Source: Diphasiastrum complanatum
Lineage: Eukaryota > Streptophyta > Lycopodiopsida > Lycopodiales > Lycopodiaceae
Direction: 5' to 3'
Assembly: GCA_029204225.1 (NCBI GenBank)
Contig: CM055092.1
Span: 76,477,317-76,541,316, forward strand
DNA: 64,000 bases
Within the stretch, counting starts at the first letter, position 1; each line of letters opens with the position of its first letter. Shown here in pieces: positions 23,645 to 34,332 of the stretch. A model generated the notes under the pieces. It searched no databases, was not told the DNA's origin, and was given only the letters and a program-made list of their open reading frames with translations. Position numbers and translations under genes: made by a program.

Positions 23645-25261
23645 AAGGACCCAATGGCGGATCAGCGCACGCATAGAGATCTTCAAAACTCATATAACAA
23701 GTCGGATGCACCGAACTGATATCGCAATGTATAATGAATGTTGAGCTATCAATAGCGGATGGGCGCGCAGGAGTCTAGAAGGTTACCTTAGCAATTTCGT
23801 CAGGCGCACTGAAGCGATACCTCATATGAATATAGATGATTCACAAACCAAAAGCAAGAAAATTTAGGAATTGTGAAATTGATTATATAGTGCCAAAATT
23901 GCTAATGTTTGTCGTCATGGTGGTTGTAAATATCGATGTATGGTTAACTGAGATCAATAAATTCCAAATCTTCTGTAATATGAAAAAATCAAATCATTAA
24001 TAAATGTCCTCAGTCATCACATATTACTGATCCATAAAGCTAATTATGAGAGTAATCATAAACTAGTATGGAATAGATAAAATAATTAAATGACATTTAA
24101 TTGATGCAGACTACAATTGATTTCATGACAATTGACATAAATATTAGAGGAATTTTGATATCTTATCTACGTAATTTCTTCAACTTCAACAGCCTTGTAG
24201 AGGTCCAATATCGGATCCCAAACAACTCGAAAATGGTCGGGCGCGTTGAACCGATATCAGAGGGGCCCTAGTGAGTTTATTGAACGGAACTATAAATGAT
24301 CAAGCTTGCTTCGATAGTACCTTTGTAGCTTTAGTCTGTATTATGAATCTACCGAAACAAGCTTCGATCATTCATAGTGCAATGCAGTATTGGTTTAGTG
24401 CCTGAGAGATCCGCCTTTTGAAACCATTGTGGTTTTTTTTTTTGATATCTTGTGTGTGCTTAAATAGGGCGATGGAGAGACCAATCATGATCAATTATAC
24501 ACGATACATGGATACCTTTATGAATACCTTTATGAGGAGGATAGGCCTATGATTATTCGGACAGGCCTATGATTATAAATATTCATAAATACCTTTGTGA
24601 ATACCTTTATGAGGAGGCCAGGCAATGATTATTCGGACATGCGTATGATTATAGACTATTTATGGTATTGTGGTGCATGTACAGTGGTGTATCTCTATGA
24701 TTGGTGGATATATGATTGCTGGACAAGTGTATGGATGTGATTAACAAGAAATTGCTATAAATATGGGCACCACCTCATTAACTAAAATTTTGTGATCCTT
24801 TTTTCATAACTCAATTCTTATTTTGTTCCTCGGACATCTCACAATATCGATTCGATGTGCACCTTCATTTTACGACCACATGTTTCTCATTCTCGTGTGC
24901 TGATGCGATATTAGCTTCTTCTTACGAAATATCAAATCAATGCGGGCCTTGTTCTTGACACCTCAATAGTAATTATTCACGCACGCTGAAGCGATATCAG
25001 GCTCTTCCAATGGAATATCGCATCAATGTGCACCTAGTTCAAAAGTCCCCGATTGTATTCATTCATGCGCGTTGATGCAGTATCAGCCTCTTCCAACGGA
25101 ATATCGAATCAGCGCGTGCCTAGTTCAAAGTCCCCGATCATAATCATTCACGTGCGCTGAAGCAATATCAGCCTCTTCCAACGGAATATCGATTCAACGT
25201 GCACCTTGTTCAATATACCCCGACCGAAATCATTCGCCCGCATTGAATCGATATCATGTTC
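23645..25261. promoter_or_regulatory. Divergent intergenic region of histone module 2
   Basis: It separates copy B (minus) from the partner gene (plus). A minus-strand TATA-like CACTATATAATC lies at about 23881-23892 and a plus-strand CTATAAATA at 24755-24763. Motifs of the type GCGCGTTGAACCGATATC lie at 23708-23725, 23804-23820 and 24241-24258, and then in a tandem array at 24835-25259. The last one ends just before the partner ATG at 25265. The motifs therefore sit between TATA box and start codon on both sides. Confidence 0.55.
24835..25259. repeat. 85-86 bp tandem array with palindromic GATATC/RTGC half-sites
   Basis: The word AATATCG/AATATCA recurs at 24843, 24928, 25014, 25100 and 25185, giving spacings of 85, 86, 86 and 85. 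Each unit pairs a forward half-site (GCGCTGAAGCGATATCAG) with an inverted one (GGAATATCGATTCAACGTGC) around a CTCTTCCAA spacer, so each unit can fold into a hairpin. About four and a half units are present. Confidence 0.85.
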
Positions 25262-25264
25262 AAT

Positions 25265-26546
25265 ATGGCTAGTTCCTCAAAGTCCTCAGAAAACAAACTT
25301 TTGGATGTTTGGAATGCTAGTGACATTCCATCAGAGAAATTAGTGTATTTTGCAAGTATTTTTTTTGCACCTTTCAATATCGATAAGCTAGTTTTTGAGA
25401 ATCATTATAATTTACTTGCACTTCTTGATACTTTTTCTCAAATAATTCCTACTCATGTTAAGGATATAGATAGTTTGTGTTTCATTCATTTTAATGACCA
25501 TGTACATTCTCAACCAAAAGTACGCAAATCTGCATGAAAATTTTAAGAGAAATATATATTGTGATATCCACAAAAGAAAATGCTGCTTTCTAATCAAACG
25601 TATGACGCATTTGTATTTTATATATCTTTTGAAATTTCAGATGACGAGTTTGTTGGATCTTCTGTTGTTCCCATGATTGAAGCATCTGCATTTGCTCTAG
25701 ATGATGTAGATGAAGTAGATACTGATATAGGGGTTGAAGTTGAAGCTTCTATGGCTTCAAATTATCAAAAAACTCTCCCTCGTTTTATAATCCTCTCTAA
25801 CTCTCTTCCATCTGCATCTCCTATTAATCTATTAACTCTATTCGATGTTCCCGTATATTTTATAAATAATGATAGTTATATTTCTTTTAATGATATAGAA
25901 GATGTTTTGAATTTGAAAGAGGATGAAATCCTCTCAATTTTTGCACAAAAACTATCAAAATTTTATGACATTGTTGATTACACATATAATGACCTTGAAA
26001 GTGAGATAGATTATGATAAAGATGGCAATTTGAAATCTGGAAATGAGGCATTGGATGCCATAATTGAAAAATCAAAAGCCTATGACAGATTTTGTCTATA
26101 GAGGAGGAATTTTTGAAATTCCAAAAAAGATATCTCCCAAGGACTCGGTATATCTCCTCGAGCAATGAAGAGGCCATTGGAGGACATGAACATTAGCAGA
26201 ACAAACGTCGTTGAATACGATGATCATGATCTGGTAAGTAGATATTATATCGGTATTGATATTGTGCAATTTTCTTAATTCAATACACAGTGTTGAAGTT
26301 TGAGTTTGCATTGTTATGTATCATTCTAATTTTATTTTCTTGACTCCTTTATAGGATGCTATTGAAATAGATGCCTTTGGTATGAGACATGGAGGCATCC
26401 GAGGTGTATCAGCCCGGAGAAAGGATGTGTCTCTATCTCATTATTTGAAAAACTTTCAAATTAATGAGATTTGTATCATGGTTTTCGACTGTAAATCTCT
26501 CTCCCTCCAAATGTGTCTTTATAATATCGCTATAATTTGTTCGTGA
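25265..26546 (+). pseudogene. Partner gene of H3-like copy B, unknown protein
   Basis: The start is ATGGCTAGTTCC at 25265, directly after the last palindromic site; it gives MASSSKSSENKLLDVW. The first frame ends at 25537. Coding continues in other frames through NLHENFKRNIYCD (about 25525) and the open frame 25580-26101, which holds acidic stretches and YDIVDYTYNDLESEIDYD. Another slip near 26100 leads to EEEFLKFQK. A donor (CTG/GTAAGT) at 26234 and an acceptor (TTTATAG) at 26354 frame an intron, and exon 2 (26355-26546) reads DAIEIDAFGMRHGG. The module 3 partner (34333-35290) shares NN.......DI, the FSDIIDYDVDDL-type segment and EEEFLRFQ. I recognise no domain. The protein is acidic. Confidence 0.6.
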
Positions 26547-26707
26547 AAATATCCATGAAAGTATTTTATGGTCCTCTTTCAAGACTTGTAGAGAAGCAAG
26601 TAATGCATAACATGTCAATAAAAAATGGCAATGTATAAAATGTTGATAACAATACTTAAAAAGAAAACTGATACTTGGAATGTCGCCAACCACCATATGT
26701 GATTTTT

Positions 26708-27888
26708 TTATTGAACACTAAATGTTCGATCATCTGTATCTAAAATTTTGTTCATCAAAGTGAGACTCACTCGTTCCAACTTCTGACCTTTGATGATTTC
26801 GGATATATCCAACTTTATTACAATAACGATCTTTCCATCTACTCGATGTTCATCTAGTTTATAGATTCGAATAATATATTTTATAACATTTTCAATATCA
26901 AAAAAAATATTATTGCAATCGTTGTAAATGAGCTCACCATATTCTAATTTGTATGATTCAGTTATATGGAGTGGTTGGCCAACTATTTTAAACAGTCCGT
27001 CATTATAATAATTTCTTGTTAATATTACCCGATATGGACGAGGAAGATAAGTTTTCTTCACCATCACTTGAGAAAAAGCTTCTTTAACTATTCTAAAACT
27101 TAGTAGAATAAGCATCTCTGCTAATTTCAGAAACACCACATGCACCTACAATCATATTTGCATCCAAGTAAGTTTGAACCTTATTCAAAATAGTATATGC
27201 AATTTCATTTTTCATTTTTTTCAAACCGAGCATTTTTCATCATTGCCTTTGTTGACTTTCTTGGTAAAACATGACTTAAAGATGATCTGATGCATGAACA
27301 ATCTGTTAAATAGTTCTTTGCCACCAAACATGATCTGCAACATACATATCAAACTCAAATCATGTTTAAAAAATTGATAATGCATATTATCAAATGCAAA
27401 TCAATATTAAATGACAAATACAAATCAAATTAACAGTTTATAAGAAAACATACTTGAATGTTTGAATACTTTTTTTTTATTGCCGCTATGTGTAGATAAG
27501 TCATCAATATTCTTCATCGGTACTCTCTTTCTTTTCATTTTCATCATTGCCTTTTTGATAACTTTTATATCAACAACAAATTTTAAACTCTCGGATCGCA
27601 ACTTTTCCATGGATTCTAACATTTCTTGGTTTGATACCTGAGAGTAGTGACTGTAGCATTCAACTCTGTCATAGCATGCTTGAGTGCATTGTTTTCAACA
27701 CTAGTGTGTTGCACATAATGAAGCAATTGTTGATTTGCACGTTGTGTGAACTCGAGGGTGAAGCCCTTTCCTAAGTTCTGAAGGCCAAAAGATTTAATTG
27801 GCTTATCATTCACATAAAGCTGGTCTCGAATCAACTGAATGAAAATCAAATAAGACTTTAAATCAAAACTCGAAAAATATTGCATCAC
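26708..27888 (-). pseudogene. Decayed unknown gene with coiled-coil start
   Basis: On the minus strand, 27888-27616 (QYFSSFDLKSYLIFIQLIRD, then LQNLGKGFTLEFTQRANQQL and a heptad-like NNALKHAMTELNATVTTL) overlaps 27622-27425 (basic, KKAMMKMKRKR). After a spacer, short frames near 27330-27130 (KELFNRLFMHQIIFK; AYTILNKVQTYLDANMIVGA) lead into the open frame 27145-26708 (YLPRPYRVILTRNYY; DEHRVDGKIVIVIKLDISEI). The pieces are collinear and have coding-like composition, so a multi-exon gene is likely. I cannot name a family. It converges on the partner gene of module 2. Confidence 0.4.
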
Positions 27889-30410
27889 ATAGATTCATTC
27901 ACACATCAGCGGAAGCACTGAGGGGTGAAGATGGGGACCCCCCCCCACCCCCCCTCTCGAAGGATTCTTTTCTTATCATTATGCAAATCCAATTGGCCAA
28001 TGCCAATCACATTGTTCCAAGGCTAATCTACAAAGGGAATCGCTACCCATTGTTTCTGCTTCTCCCACTACAAACAACGCGATGACTGTAATTCAGAAGA
28101 CAAGAAAATTCAAGATTTTGAATCTTGCGTACTGTCTATGGAGTGCAATGGAGTTCATCACAATAGCATAAGCACAATTTTGATGAAAATCAGAAACAAA
28201 AAAATGTGTTGCAATCATTAAAAATAGATCATATCTTGCTATTGATCATAGCTTTCATATTTACATGACAACTACTAACAATGTAATTTAAGAGGAAAAT
28301 GCAAATAGAGAAATGCATGAGACAAGTTCTTTAAAGCTTGCAAATCATCTTGCAACAATAAAAAAAATTAGGAAAAGAACATGAAACAAAACTACAAATG
28401 ACCGCAGACGATTGCATGGGCATAGAGGAAACACGAGGGTTTAGTAAAATGAACACTAGCAAGCATGCATCATCCATAATACATCAACAAAAAACTTTTA
28501 AGAAGCCTCTACGGAGAGTACGCTCCCTCAACAAATTAAAACTTGCTCAAAAAACTGAGTTGCAGAACTCGAAAACTGTGTAATTGAACGCAGAAACGGT
28601 TGCATATGCATAGACCAAAATCAAGGCCGCACCTGCTTGCTGTGATTTACAACAGTACTAAATTTCAAAACTTGAGCAAGCCAAAAGAAAAAAAATTTCA
28701 CGTAAATTCTGAATGAAGGAGGGTAAGAGTTCGTGCATGATGCTCATCTAAAAAATGAAACACACTTTGTGACAAGTTTCAGCTCAAAAAATGGTTTTCA
28801 ACTGTTTTTAGTTTCAAGTGTTTCAAGAACAATGGTGTATGAAGAAGTTACAGGTAGGTAAACTGGGAGTCATCGAATTATTAGGATAATAATGAGAACA
28901 TGTTAAACAAGCTAATTATATAAGCTCACATCATGCCGATATAGAGCAGCATTGGTGCAGATAGATCGCTTAGATTCACCACATTTTCTCCAGCATTGCG
29001 CGTCGTAATCGACTGGAAGATGCCATCTTCAGGTTTGTTGACATCACTAAGCCCTTGCAACGATATTGAATTACATTCTAAAATAAAAAAGAAAAATTCT
29101 TGAATTGTAGTGAACCCCACGACTGTTACCACAAGCCACTTAGTTTGATCATTAAGCTGATTTGCGGTGCAGGAGCCAGATAATTGCTTTCATGCAAGGC
29201 TAAAACATCGTATTTCCTACAAGAATTAAGATTATAATAGATAGAAGAAGAGGAGCCGATTCACGAAAGAGCACCATGTTGTCATTGAGAAATACTAGAC
29301 CTGAGTTGGAAAATGCAGCAAAAGAAAAAACAAATGCAAAGAAGCTAGGATCCACATTCCTTTTTTTCAAGGCAATCAGAGCATGGGAACTGGAGAATAA
29401 ATATGATTCTTTGACTAAAAAGCCTACGATTTGGATGAGGACAGCATATACGGAAACCAAAAAAAGAGTTCGGCAAGAGCATTCGGCACACTTTAAATGC
29501 TCAATTGATTGCCACAGACAGTATAGAATCTCCCTTTCCAACCGGCCAACCGGCCGACAATAGACAATCCCTCTACTATAGAATCTCTCTCTGCATAGTG
29601 CTCTCACCAAACAATTGTAATTTGCAAGAATTGCATCAACCATTACTAACAAGCCTAAATGTGATTGGTTATGGTGAACAACAAGCATCAGTCGTCAGTA
29701 GGTACCACTAAGGTAGCATTAGGTAGCACTAAGGCAGCAGGCGCGCTCCTGGATTACGCTGTGACAGATGCAGCAGGTCCGCTTTTTTGAAAACCAGCAA
29801 AGGAGTGTAGGTTCGCAAATAATCAGCCCACACTGAGCGGAGCTTTGCAGCAGAGAGCGGAGTGTTTTTCTTAGAAAATCAGCAGGGGAGCAGAGCTTTG
29901 CAGGTGCATGTTTTCTATCAAAAAATCGGTGCAAGTTAAGCGAAAGTTTGCAGCAAAGGAGAGGAGCTTTTTGTTTGCAATTGTGTTTCTTTTCAACTAT
30001 GTTGGGTAGATAACCAGCAGAGCAGAGGAGCAGCGCGGACCTTTTGCTTTTCAACTATTTTTAGTTTCAAGCGTTTTGGGTAGATAACCAGCAGAGGAGC
30101 AGAGGTTTGCAGTGATATAGAGGTCTCACATAGTTGTAATTGTAGACTTTTTAGCATTTTTGCATTTTGTAGACTTTTTCGCATTTTCGCATCTTTACAA
30201 ATTCCCAAAAAAGTTTCCAAAAACGTGAAAAAGTCTACAAAATGCACCAACAATCTTTGCATTTTTGAATCGACCCGACGAAATTTAGAGCTACAGTGGG
30301 TCGGAAAAGGCTTGGGTCGGAAATATCTATATCTGATTTTGCTACAGTTATTACAACTGCCTCATTACTGTAAATACTTTTACAAAGTAGGCGGACATCA
30401 ACGCGAAGTC
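27889..30410. other. No supported gene
   Basis: Contains a C-rich run (27938-27957). It also holds a stretch at 29720-30120 with several degenerate copies of GCAGAGGAGCAGAG and a duplicated GGGTAGATAACCAGCAGAG (about 30002 and 30081). Open frames here (for example 29688-29200 minus) show no family features. Confidence 0.4.
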
Positions 30411-30850
30411 GTTGGGTCAGATTTCTAATGGACAATATCAAATTTTACAATGGGTCGGATTTTTGACCGACAATATCGGATTTTACAATGGGTCGGATTT
30501 CTGACCGACAGTATCGGATTTTATAATGGGTCGGATTTCCAAAGACTCGGAATTCTGACCGATAGTATCGGATTTTACAATGGGTCGGATTTTTAAAGAC
30601 TCAAATTTTTCCAAAGATTCGAATTTGTCCAAAGACTCGCATTTTTCCAAAGACTTGCATTTTTCCAAAGGATCAAACTTTTCCGACCCAACGTTGAGCT
30701 TGGCAAAGGATTTTCCGACCCTGGATCGGATCGAACTTATTCTAACCCTTTCCATATTTTTCGACTCGGAGTAAAATCCGACCCTGATTCGAAGACTCTA
30801 ATTTTTCCAAAGACTCGAACTTTTCCAAAAACTAGGATTTTTCAACCTTC
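30411..30850. repeat. 38 bp minisatellite (GGGTCGGATTT type) and 20 bp repeats
   Basis: GGGTCGG recurs at 30452, 30490, 30528 and 30582. The unit is 38 bp, and the last interval is 54 bp because of an inserted AAAGACTCGGAATTCT. Each unit holds the inverted words GTCGG...CCGAC. From 30590 on, a second family repeats TTTTCCAAAGACTCG about every 20 bp. Confidence 0.85.
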
Positions 30851-31810
30851 TGAAAAACTCGAGTCTTCTTTTTTTGGGTTTTGTATAACTTTCAGGATGT
30901 TCATTATTGAGACTAAGCATCGAATTTCAACAAAACACACATACATACCACATGCATGAACAATATATTCACTTTGAACTGTGGGTCACCCGTTAACAGA
31001 CATTTGCAAACACAGCTGAGTCAGACTGACTGAGTGTCTCTTGGACACACGTCGGTTCCTGAACAAGATGGGCTGCAGACTCGTCGATATACCGGTTAGG
31101 TGGTCTGCTGGCTCTTGAAGATCTTCTGGGTAATACAGGAAATTTATTATTTCCATCATACTATAGTTGCTAATTTGCAACATCATCATCTTCTGATTCG
31201 ACATTGATTTGTTATTCATCAAGAGTAGAGGAGCTTGGAACTTCAATAGGAATAGTCACCTGCGGAACTGGAAAGTTCAATGCATGAGGAGAATCTGACA
31301 GGTCGGCTACATGGGGACTGCCCTTTCCTTTGAGGTCTTGAAATTGATATTTGATGAAGATGACATCCCAACTAGTGAATATCTTTGACTCGATGGGATC
31401 GAACAACTTGTAGGGTTGACCTGAAGTAGTTTAGCAGAAGTAGGCTTGACATTTGGTGTCGATGCTCCCTGAAAATCTTCTTGAATCTTGATCCAAGAAC
31501 TCATATATCTCTGTAAATCTTTTAGTTCTTCTTGATTTTTGTTTGCCATGCTTGGATCCTTGCATTCATATTTTCCACAAGCATGCATTCCACCTTTTCT
31601 GAAAGACCATAATTGCCTCAAAACACCTCTAAAGGTAAATCAAGATGTGTGCAATTTAAACCAGTCATTCAAGAAATTACATGGCCCATTGATATCACAA
31701 TTTTCTTGAATTCCATGATCTGGCATACCATTCATTACCAATTGCATGATCCACAATTCGGATACCCATCAATGCTCCAGTTATCACATTCCTATCATGC
31801 TCCACCGACT
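30851..31810. other. No supported gene
   Basis: Short open frames on both strands (for example 31621-31307 minus) with no recognisable domain and no supporting context. Confidence 0.35.
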
Positions 31811-32460
31811 AGACTTGAAGATTACATGTGACAGTCTAGATCCGACAATGCATCCAACAATCTACAATCGACGGTGCATCCGACAAGCTAGATCCGATGA
31901 TTCGCATAAGCTAAATCCGATACTGCTACTGACTTGCATCTCATAGTTACATATGACAGACAACTCATTTTGCTTTTGAATTTGCATCTAATGTGAATCC
32001 GACGTGCCACTGATTTTACATCCGACACTTCATCTAATGTTTCATCCAATGACTATAAGTTTATATCCGACGAGCTTCAGACTGCATCCGATGAACTAAC
32101 TGAGTTCCTCATAATTGTCACATAAAATCAGATTTCAAGTTCAATCATATTTGACAAACAATCAATATAAAATCTCATATTGCTAATCTGATTCAGGTAT
32201 CAGATTCAATCAAAGACAAAACAGTCTGAGACATATCCATTCATAACAGATTACATCTGAAGTTGTAACCGACAAAAGATCCGACAAGGCTCTAAATTGT
32301 AACAAAAGTTACATCCGACGAGTGTGGATTCTACATCTGACACTGTAATAGAAATTACATCTGACGAGTCATTGACTCTACATCCGACATTGTTACTAAA
32401 GCTACATCCAACGAGCTTCTGCTTAGATCCGACATACCAATTTTATAGAATTACATATTG
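31811..32460. repeat. Degenerate minisatellite with CATCCGAC core
   Basis: Repeats of (A)CATCCGACGAGYTT/ACATCTGACACTG. In the clearest part ACATCYGACGAG starts at 32311, 32357 and 32404 (46-47 bp period). The core is the reverse complement of the GTCGGAT core of the minisatellite at 30.4 kb. Confidence 0.75.
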
Positions 32461-32559
32461 TAAACCTAATTCTATTCTAACGTACTGTCAACCAAATATT
32501 TCAAAAAAAATCGAAACAAACAGAATTGAATCAAACCAATTCTCATGGCAAATACGCCA

Positions 32560-32800
32560 GAAGTTAGACTCACTGAGAGTCCATTTGTAAGGCTTAGTAA
32601 CATACAAATAAAAAAAGATGAATGAGTACGTGACTATATTGAGCACTTCAAGCATCTCAGAAGTCAAGTCCAAGAAGAGCCAACTGAAAATATATTGCTC
32701 ATATAGTTTCTAGTTGGCCTTCCAACATGTATACGGAAAGAGCTTAAACCTAGTGAAGAGTATTGTCATGTACTTTTAGAGTTTATACGTGCAAGATAAT
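32560..32800 (+). pseudogene. gypsy Gag fragment
   Basis: A frame with stops reads VRDYIEHFKHLRSQVQEEPT, then FLVGLPTCIRKELKP. This is the conserved helix pair of retrotransposon Gag (V.EYI..F..L.........LL..FL.GL...IR.EL). Only about 80 codons remain. Confidence 0.6.
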
Positions 32801-33153
32801 ACCCAATGTAAGCTTTGTAGGCCCAAAAGGAGCTATTAGCCTTAAGAACAAGGCAGTTCCCTCTTTAGGCCCTCCAAAGTAATTAATAAGGATAATAGGC
32901 CAACAAGGGCCCAATCTAGTTTAAATAATACTTAACAACGGCTAACTATCCCTCAAGATAGTTATGCTTAGTTAAGTAAGAGCATTGTCTATAACTAGGC
33001 AAGCGACATTAATTTGTGGATCTTTTGGCTCATTTGCAAGTGAGAGCTTCTAGCTTCCTCCTTGTGAATGTGGGCCATAGGGATCTCCATTGCTAGGTCT
33101 CATGTGCCCTATCCACATGAATCAATGCTCATGTTCATATCCTCTGCAACATT
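32801..33153. other. No gene seen
   Basis: Sequence between the Gag fragment and H3-like copy C. A few codons at the right edge may be the decayed continuation of copy C. Confidence 0.4.
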
Positions 33154-33394
33154 CTATAAGGCTTGCATGGTTGTAAAAATAAAACGAACATGACGCTCGA
33201 GCGACATGGTGACATTCCTAATAGATTGGCCGAAGGGAGCTTTCAGAATCAACAATTCAGTTGATTTCTGAAGTTTCTTTATCTTTCTCAGCCAGACCTG
33301 CTTCTTACCACGTCGTCGGCTAGTTCCAAGAGGGACAGACAAAGGAAGGCTGTACAGATGTTTTGGCACATGTAGTGGATTTCACCCTAGCCAT
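33154..33394 (-). pseudogene. Histone H3/CENH3-like ORF, copy C
   Basis: An ATG at 33394 opens MARVKSTT, H3-like, but that frame stops after 24 codons. A neighbouring frame carries the core: [28 protein letters not shown], then HVRFIFTTMQAL, which aligns with the H3 alpha-N to alpha-2 stretch ([32 protein letters not shown]). A TAG at 33154-33156 ends it inside alpha-2, and no clear alpha-3 was found below. One frameshift and one stop mark it as a pseudogene. Orientation and neighbours match module 2. Confidence 0.68.
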
Positions 33395-34332
33395 CATGTT
33401 CAGAAATAAAAGACATAATTAAAAAAAAAATTCAAAATCGAAATAACACGCGCAGAAATGATTCTAAAAACATTTGCACAAGAAACGTGCTTGAAAATGG
33501 ATGTCGGGAGTGAATATCGGACTTGAGCGCAGGAGAACATCTAGAAGAAAAGAACAAGAAGTTTCGTGCTTGAAAGCAATATTAGATAGACTGCGGTATC
33601 GGTCTCAAGTGCGAGGGACGTTGGCGGATAGAGAATGATAGGTGGACGGACTTGAGATCGATATCGAAGAGCAAGAACGAAATTTCTACAAGAAAAAATG
33701 ATTTGTTCGTGAAGAGTATATGTAAAAAAAATTTCACACATGTGAAAGACAACTGATGCCATGTGGCAGCATTTTAGCGGTCCATGTGTCCCTCCATACA
33801 GGTAATTATGATGCATTCATTGGGGACACGTGGGTGCACGCACGTGGACGAATCAGATATTGACATGTGTCATTTTTGCACATATGAATTGTCACATTAA
33901 ATGTATGAAGAATATTCTCATCGAATCATTGAATACATGTGTCATTTCGATCGAATTCCACACGTGCGAATTTTTATTTAATAAATAGATCATTTCTGAC
34001 ACAGTTTTTTACGAGATTTTTGCAATTTTTGCGTCTGATATCGTTTTCAAGTGCACTCTTTCTACATGACATTCTCCATTTGTACATCCACACTTGAAAA
34101 ATATATTGGTATCTCAAGTATCGCTTTCAAACTCATGTTGTCATTCTGATTTACATTGACCTTTGTATGAATGCTCAAAAACAATACTCGTTTCCTTGAT
34201 ATCGGTCCCGAGTGCATAATGCTTTCTAGTTTTATTTAGCCTCCCATTTTGCACTTGAAACTGATATCCCAACCTTGAATTTATTAGTTTGTCAACATCT
34301 TTTTTTTTTTCTGTAATATCTTTTCTTTGAAA
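33395..34332. promoter_or_regulatory. Divergent intergenic region of histone module 3 with two motif arrays
   Basis: On the histone side ATATCGGACTTGAGCGC (33514) and GTATCGGTCTCAAGTGCG (33596) are 82 bp apart, with inverted half-sites (GTGCTTGAAAGCAATATT; GACTTGAGATCGATATC) between and after them. On the partner side GATATCGTTTTCAAGTGC (34037), GTATCGCTTTCAAAC (34118) and GATATCGGTCCCGAGTGC (34198) are 80-81 bp apart, again with inverted copies (CACTTGAAAAATATATT; GCACTTGAAACTGATATC). A TATA-like TTTAATAAATAG lies near 33977, upstream of the partner-side array. Confidence 0.6.

Noticed and set aside
24835-25259. CRISPR-like array
   Set aside because: Repeats and spacers are not separated: the whole 85-86 bp unit is repeated, and the genome is eukaryotic.
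27930-27960. G-quadruplex or regulatory C-rich element
   Set aside because: A single C-run without a regular four-tract pattern; too little to claim.
29200-29688. 162-codon minus-strand ORF with hydrophobic stretches
   Set aside because: No family features, no splice or promoter context, and the opposite strand is equally open (29276-29563).
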